In this document: piece by piece, positions 62,332-64,000 of the stretch
Position numbering within the stretch: position 1 is the stretch's first letter
Layout: every line of letters starts with the position of its first letter
From: Marinovum sp.
GTDB taxonomy: Bacteria; Pseudomonadota; Alphaproteobacteria; Rhodobacterales; Rhodobacteraceae
NCBI GenBank assembly: GCA_022447495.1
Contig: JAKVBH010000011.1
Location: 70,991 to 134,990 of the forward strand
Direction of reading: 5' to 3'
Length of the DNA: 64,000 bases
Position numbers and translations under genes: made by a program
Notes under the pieces: model-generated
The model's database searches: none
Seen by the model: only the letters and a program-made list of their open reading frames with translations
What the model was told of the DNA's origin: nothing

Positions 62332-62766
62332 CTAAGCGGCGATCTCTGCGCGGGATTGCATGAGTTGAAGCGCGGCATTAGCCGCCTCTCGCCCCTTCTC
62401 TACAAAATGCGCGCGATAGATAGCGTTGTGGTGGTCGGTCTCTTGGTATTGGTGCGGCGTGAGCGACACCGAAAGGACGGGAACGCCCGTCTCTAGCCCC
62501 GCTTGCATCAAGCCGTTGACCACCGCTTGGGCTACGAAATCGTGCCGGTAGATGCCGCCGTCGACCACGAAGGCTGCAGCCACCACGGCATTGTATTGGC
62601 CGCTCTTGGCAAGATCGCGGGCAAGAAGCGGCATCTCGAACGCGCCAGGCACATCAAAAACGTCCACCTGATCTTGAGGAACTTTTTCGAGAAAACCGTC
62701 CAATGCGCGATCAACGATATCTGCGTGCCAGCCTGCCTTGATGAAGGCGTATCGGGTGTGTGTCAT
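62332..62766 (-). CDS. ribH: 6,7-dimethyl-8-ribityllumazine synthase (RibH2 type)
   Basis: This enzyme joins dihydroxybutanone phosphate and aminoribitylamino-pyrimidinedione to lumazine, the step before riboflavin. The 144-residue protein has DVFDVPGAFEMPLLARDLAK, AFVVDGGIYRHDFVAQAVV with the catalytic His, VPVLSVSLTPHQYQE and a decamer-like C-terminus, which fits the RibH2 class with low affinity for substrate and a possible regulatory or photoreceptor-linked role. I prefer ATG 62766 because GGAG is six bases upstream; the ATG at 62772 abuts the site. An FMN riboswitch lies upstream, with a 27-codon frame between. Confidence 0.92.
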   Translation of the reverse strand: MTHTRYAFIKAGWHADIVDRALDGFLEKVPQDQVDVFDVPGAFEMPLLARDLAKSGQYNAVVAAAFVVDGGIYRHDFVAQAVVNGLMQAGLETGVPVLSVSLTPHQYQETDHHNAIYRAHFVEKGREAANAALQLMQSRAEIAA

Positions 62767-62775
62767 TGTCATCTC

Positions 62776-62859
62776 CTACTCTTGAAGCACTTGCCGGGAA
62801 ACCTGACTCACAAAAACACTGCCAACCTTGGGTTTCTCATGCTTTTTGTAAGGCTTCAT
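62776..62859 (-). CDS. Possible 27-residue leader peptide upstream of ribH
   Basis: A short open frame starting ATG 62859, sequence KPYKKHEKPKVGSVFVSQVS, then RQVLQE and TAG, of which the TAG overlaps the ribH ribosome binding site (TAGGAG). A GGGAACC stretch lies before the ATG; an in-frame ATG eight codons upstream is also possible. It lies between the FMN riboswitch and ribH on the same strand. Translation could couple to ribH. I recognise no family, so it may be chance. Confidence 0.35.
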   Translation of the reverse strand: MKPYKKHEKPKVGSVFVSQVSRQVLQE

Positions 62860-62944
62860 TTTAAGGTTCCCGCCCAAGTGCATTTGACACGTCACCCAAG
62901 GCGATCACATGCAACACATCCGACCGGCGGCCGGGTGTTTGCAC

Positions 62945-63086
62945 GTTCTCTCTCATCCGGACTGTGACCGTCGGCTCAGGAGTTTCACCTGATCTGCTTG
63001 ACCCTCATCCGGGGATGAGGCGCTCGCGGGCTTGCCATGAAGGCTTACCGCCGGTGGGGAATTCCACCCCGCCCTGAGAACACCGC
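62945..63086 (-). promoter_or_regulatory. FMN riboswitch (RFN element)
   Basis: On the minus strand the canonical blocks appear in order: CAGGGCGGGGTG, AATTCCCCACCGGCGGTAAG, AGCCCGCGAGCG, a variable arm, ATCAGGTG, AACTCCTGAGCCGACGGT, and AGTCCGGATGAGAGAGA. They match the conserved core that binds FMN. The element ends about 85 bases before the leader ORF and 180 bases before ribH, which it controls by feedback. No clear terminator T-tract was found between, so control may be at translation. Confidence 0.95.
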
Positions 63087-63159
63087 CCTTCTATTGAAGG
63101 TCGTGAGTTGGGGCAATGCGGCGTGTTGCACAGTGACCGTGCGGTGGTTGGGAGGTTTT

Positions 63160-63206
63160 CGGAGCTATCTGCACGATTGAGGGGTCGAAATGTGCAGATA
63201 GCTCCG
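63160..63206. repeat. Perfect 15-base inverted repeat after rnr
   Basis: CGGAGCTATCTGCAC (63160-63174) and GTGCAGATAGCTCCG (63192-63206) are perfectly complementary and flank a 17-base loop. It begins two bases after the rnr stop. No T-tract follows on either strand, so it is more than a simple terminator. Confidence 0.7.
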
Positions 63207-63208
63207 GT

Positions 63209-64000
63209 TCAACGCGTGTTGCGGCGGGTTCGTTTGACCTTTGTGGCGCGCGCTTTTTCGCTCTTCTTGGCGCGGGCCAGTTTGCGTTTTGACGGTTTGC
63301 CGCGGCTGCCGCGGCCCTGTCTTGGGGCTTTGCCGTCGATCTCTAGGAGTTCGAATGCCATGCCACCTGTGACAGGAGCGGCCTCAGACAGTCGTACAGT
63401 GACCTGTTGCGCCAGAGCGATGATTTGACCCGTATCCGCGCCCATGAGTGTGCCTGCATCGCGGTCAAAGTGGAAATACTCATTGCCCAAGTTGCGCATG
63501 GGAATGAGGCCTTCGGCGCCAGTGCCATCGAGTTTCACGAAGACGCCAAACTTGGCTATGCCGCTGATTTTACCCGTAAACTCATCGCCAACGCGTTCCG
63601 CCAAGAATGCCGCGAGGTATCGATCCGTCGTGTCGCGCTCCGCCACCATGGAGCGACGTTCCGTGTCGGAGATGTGTGTGCCAATTTTCTCAAGCCTTTC
63701 AATGTCTTGCCCATTCAAACCGTCGTTGCCCCAGCCATGGGCCGCGATCAACGCGCGGTGCACGATAAGGTCAGCATATCGGCGAATGGGCGATGTGAAA
63801 TGGGCATAGTTTTGGAGCGCGAGGCCAAAATGTCCAAAGTTCTTAGGGCTATAGTACGCCTGCGTCATGGATCGCAGGGTTGCGAGATTGATGAGTTCCG
63901 CCTCTTCGGACCCCGCCGCGTCATGCAACAGTTTGTTCAGATGCGCCGTTTTGAGCACTTGGCCTTTGGCCAGTGTCAGCCCCGCCGCATCCGCCGTGTC
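63209..64000 (-). CDS. rnr: Ribonuclease R (partial, C-terminal part)
   Basis: The frame is open to the window end; 263 residues are visible. They comprise the end of the RNB catalytic domain (LTLAKGQVLKTAHLNKLLHD, then AYYSPKNFGHFGLALQNYAH and FTSPIRRYADLIVHRALIAA, with the SPIRRYAD signature), an S1 RNA-binding domain (GDEFTGKISGIAKFGVFVKL), and a basic Lys/Arg-rich tail. RNase R is the 3'-5' exonuclease that degrades structured RNA. It ends just before a perfect inverted repeat and the FMN riboswitch of ribH. Confidence 0.95.
   Translation of the reverse strand, partial: DTADAAGLTLAKGQVLKTAHLNKLLHDAAGSEEAELINLATLRSMTQAYYSPKNFGHFGLALQNYAHFTSPIRRYADLIVHRALIAAHGWGNDGLNGQDIERLEKIGTHISDTERRSMVAERDTTDRYLAAFLAERVGDEFTGKISGIAKFGVFVKLDGTGAEGLIPMRNLGNEYFHFDRDAGTLMGADTGQIIALAQQVTVRLSEAAPVTGGMAFELLEIDGKAPRQGRGSRGKPSKRKLARAKKSEKARATKVKRTRRNTR

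Overview
The window looks like chromosomal DNA of a marine alphaproteobacterium of the Rhodobacterales (Roseobacter group). This rests on gene order and protein types: hemY-like/Mic60-like/hemD divergent from tsaD; kbl-tdh; rnd-lptCAB-hpf-ptsN; mreBCD-mrdA; a sigma32-type dnaK promoter with alphaproteobacterial spacing; a GcvT-fused dimethylglycine-dehydrogenase-type enzyme; and a stand-alone ribH under an FMN riboswitch. No rRNA, tRNA, CRISPR array, phage or intact insertion sequence was recognised. Species-level placement is not possible from sequence alone.

Layout. 1-7.7 kb: a hybrid histidine kinase, then hemY-like, Mic60-like and hemD on the minus strand, divergent from tsaD, a YciI protein and an EVE protein. 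8.2-11.2 kb: threonine catabolism (kbl-tdh) with its XRE-cupin regulator. 11.2-20.8 kb: a polysaccharide locus holding a polyprenyl-phosphate sugar transferase, the Kdo pathway genes kdsD-kdsB-kdsA in an overlapping operon behind a Wza-type exporter, and a YjbH/YjbF/YjbE-like secretion set, with a PPP-type phosphatase divergent from it. 20.8-26.2 kb: a PfkB kinase, a damaged-looking RidA, nth, a desaturase, an AraC-O6-methylguanine methyltransferase, an OmpA lipoprotein and a flavin reductase. 26.3 kb: a second sugar transferase behind a long non-coding leader. 27.7-31.6 kb: RNase D, the lipopolysaccharide transport genes lptC-lptA-lptB, hpf and ptsN. 31.6-41 kb: a second glycan module with a double sulfotransferase, four glycosyltransferases, galU, cysQ and a KpsM-type permease. 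41-55.6 kb: mostly housekeeping genes (MltB-type transglycosylase, radC, dnaJ-dnaK, alkB, mrdA-mreD-mreC-mreB, a sterol-desaturase-family protein, a lipase-like hydrolase and an acyl-CoA synthetase). 55.7-64 kb: a J-domain protein, an unknown membrane protein, the GcvT-family oxidoreductase, a flavodoxin, a 3' remnant of a second oxidoreductase copy, a Hint-domain protein, FMN-riboswitch-controlled ribH and the 3' part of rnr.

How the genes fit together. Envelope construction dominates: Kdo synthesis, LPS transport, capsule/EPS export and a probable sulfated glycan. CysQ can remove the PAP that a PAPS-dependent sulfotransferase releases. The capsule genes mix features of two export styles: Kdo genes and KpsM (ABC/Kdo-linker type) with YjbEFH/Wza-like proteins (Gfc type).

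The observations most worth a second look are: a HemY-like protein whose C-terminus carries a LapB-like four-cysteine knuckle; the double sulfotransferase and its glycan cluster; the decayed second copy of the dimethylglycine-dehydrogenase-like gene, with a flavodoxin between the copies; an FMN riboswitch followed by a 27-codon reading frame whose stop overlaps the ribH ribosome binding site; a RidA protein with an internal lesion; a family of GC-rich intergenic repeats; and several strong, unexplained inverted repeats.
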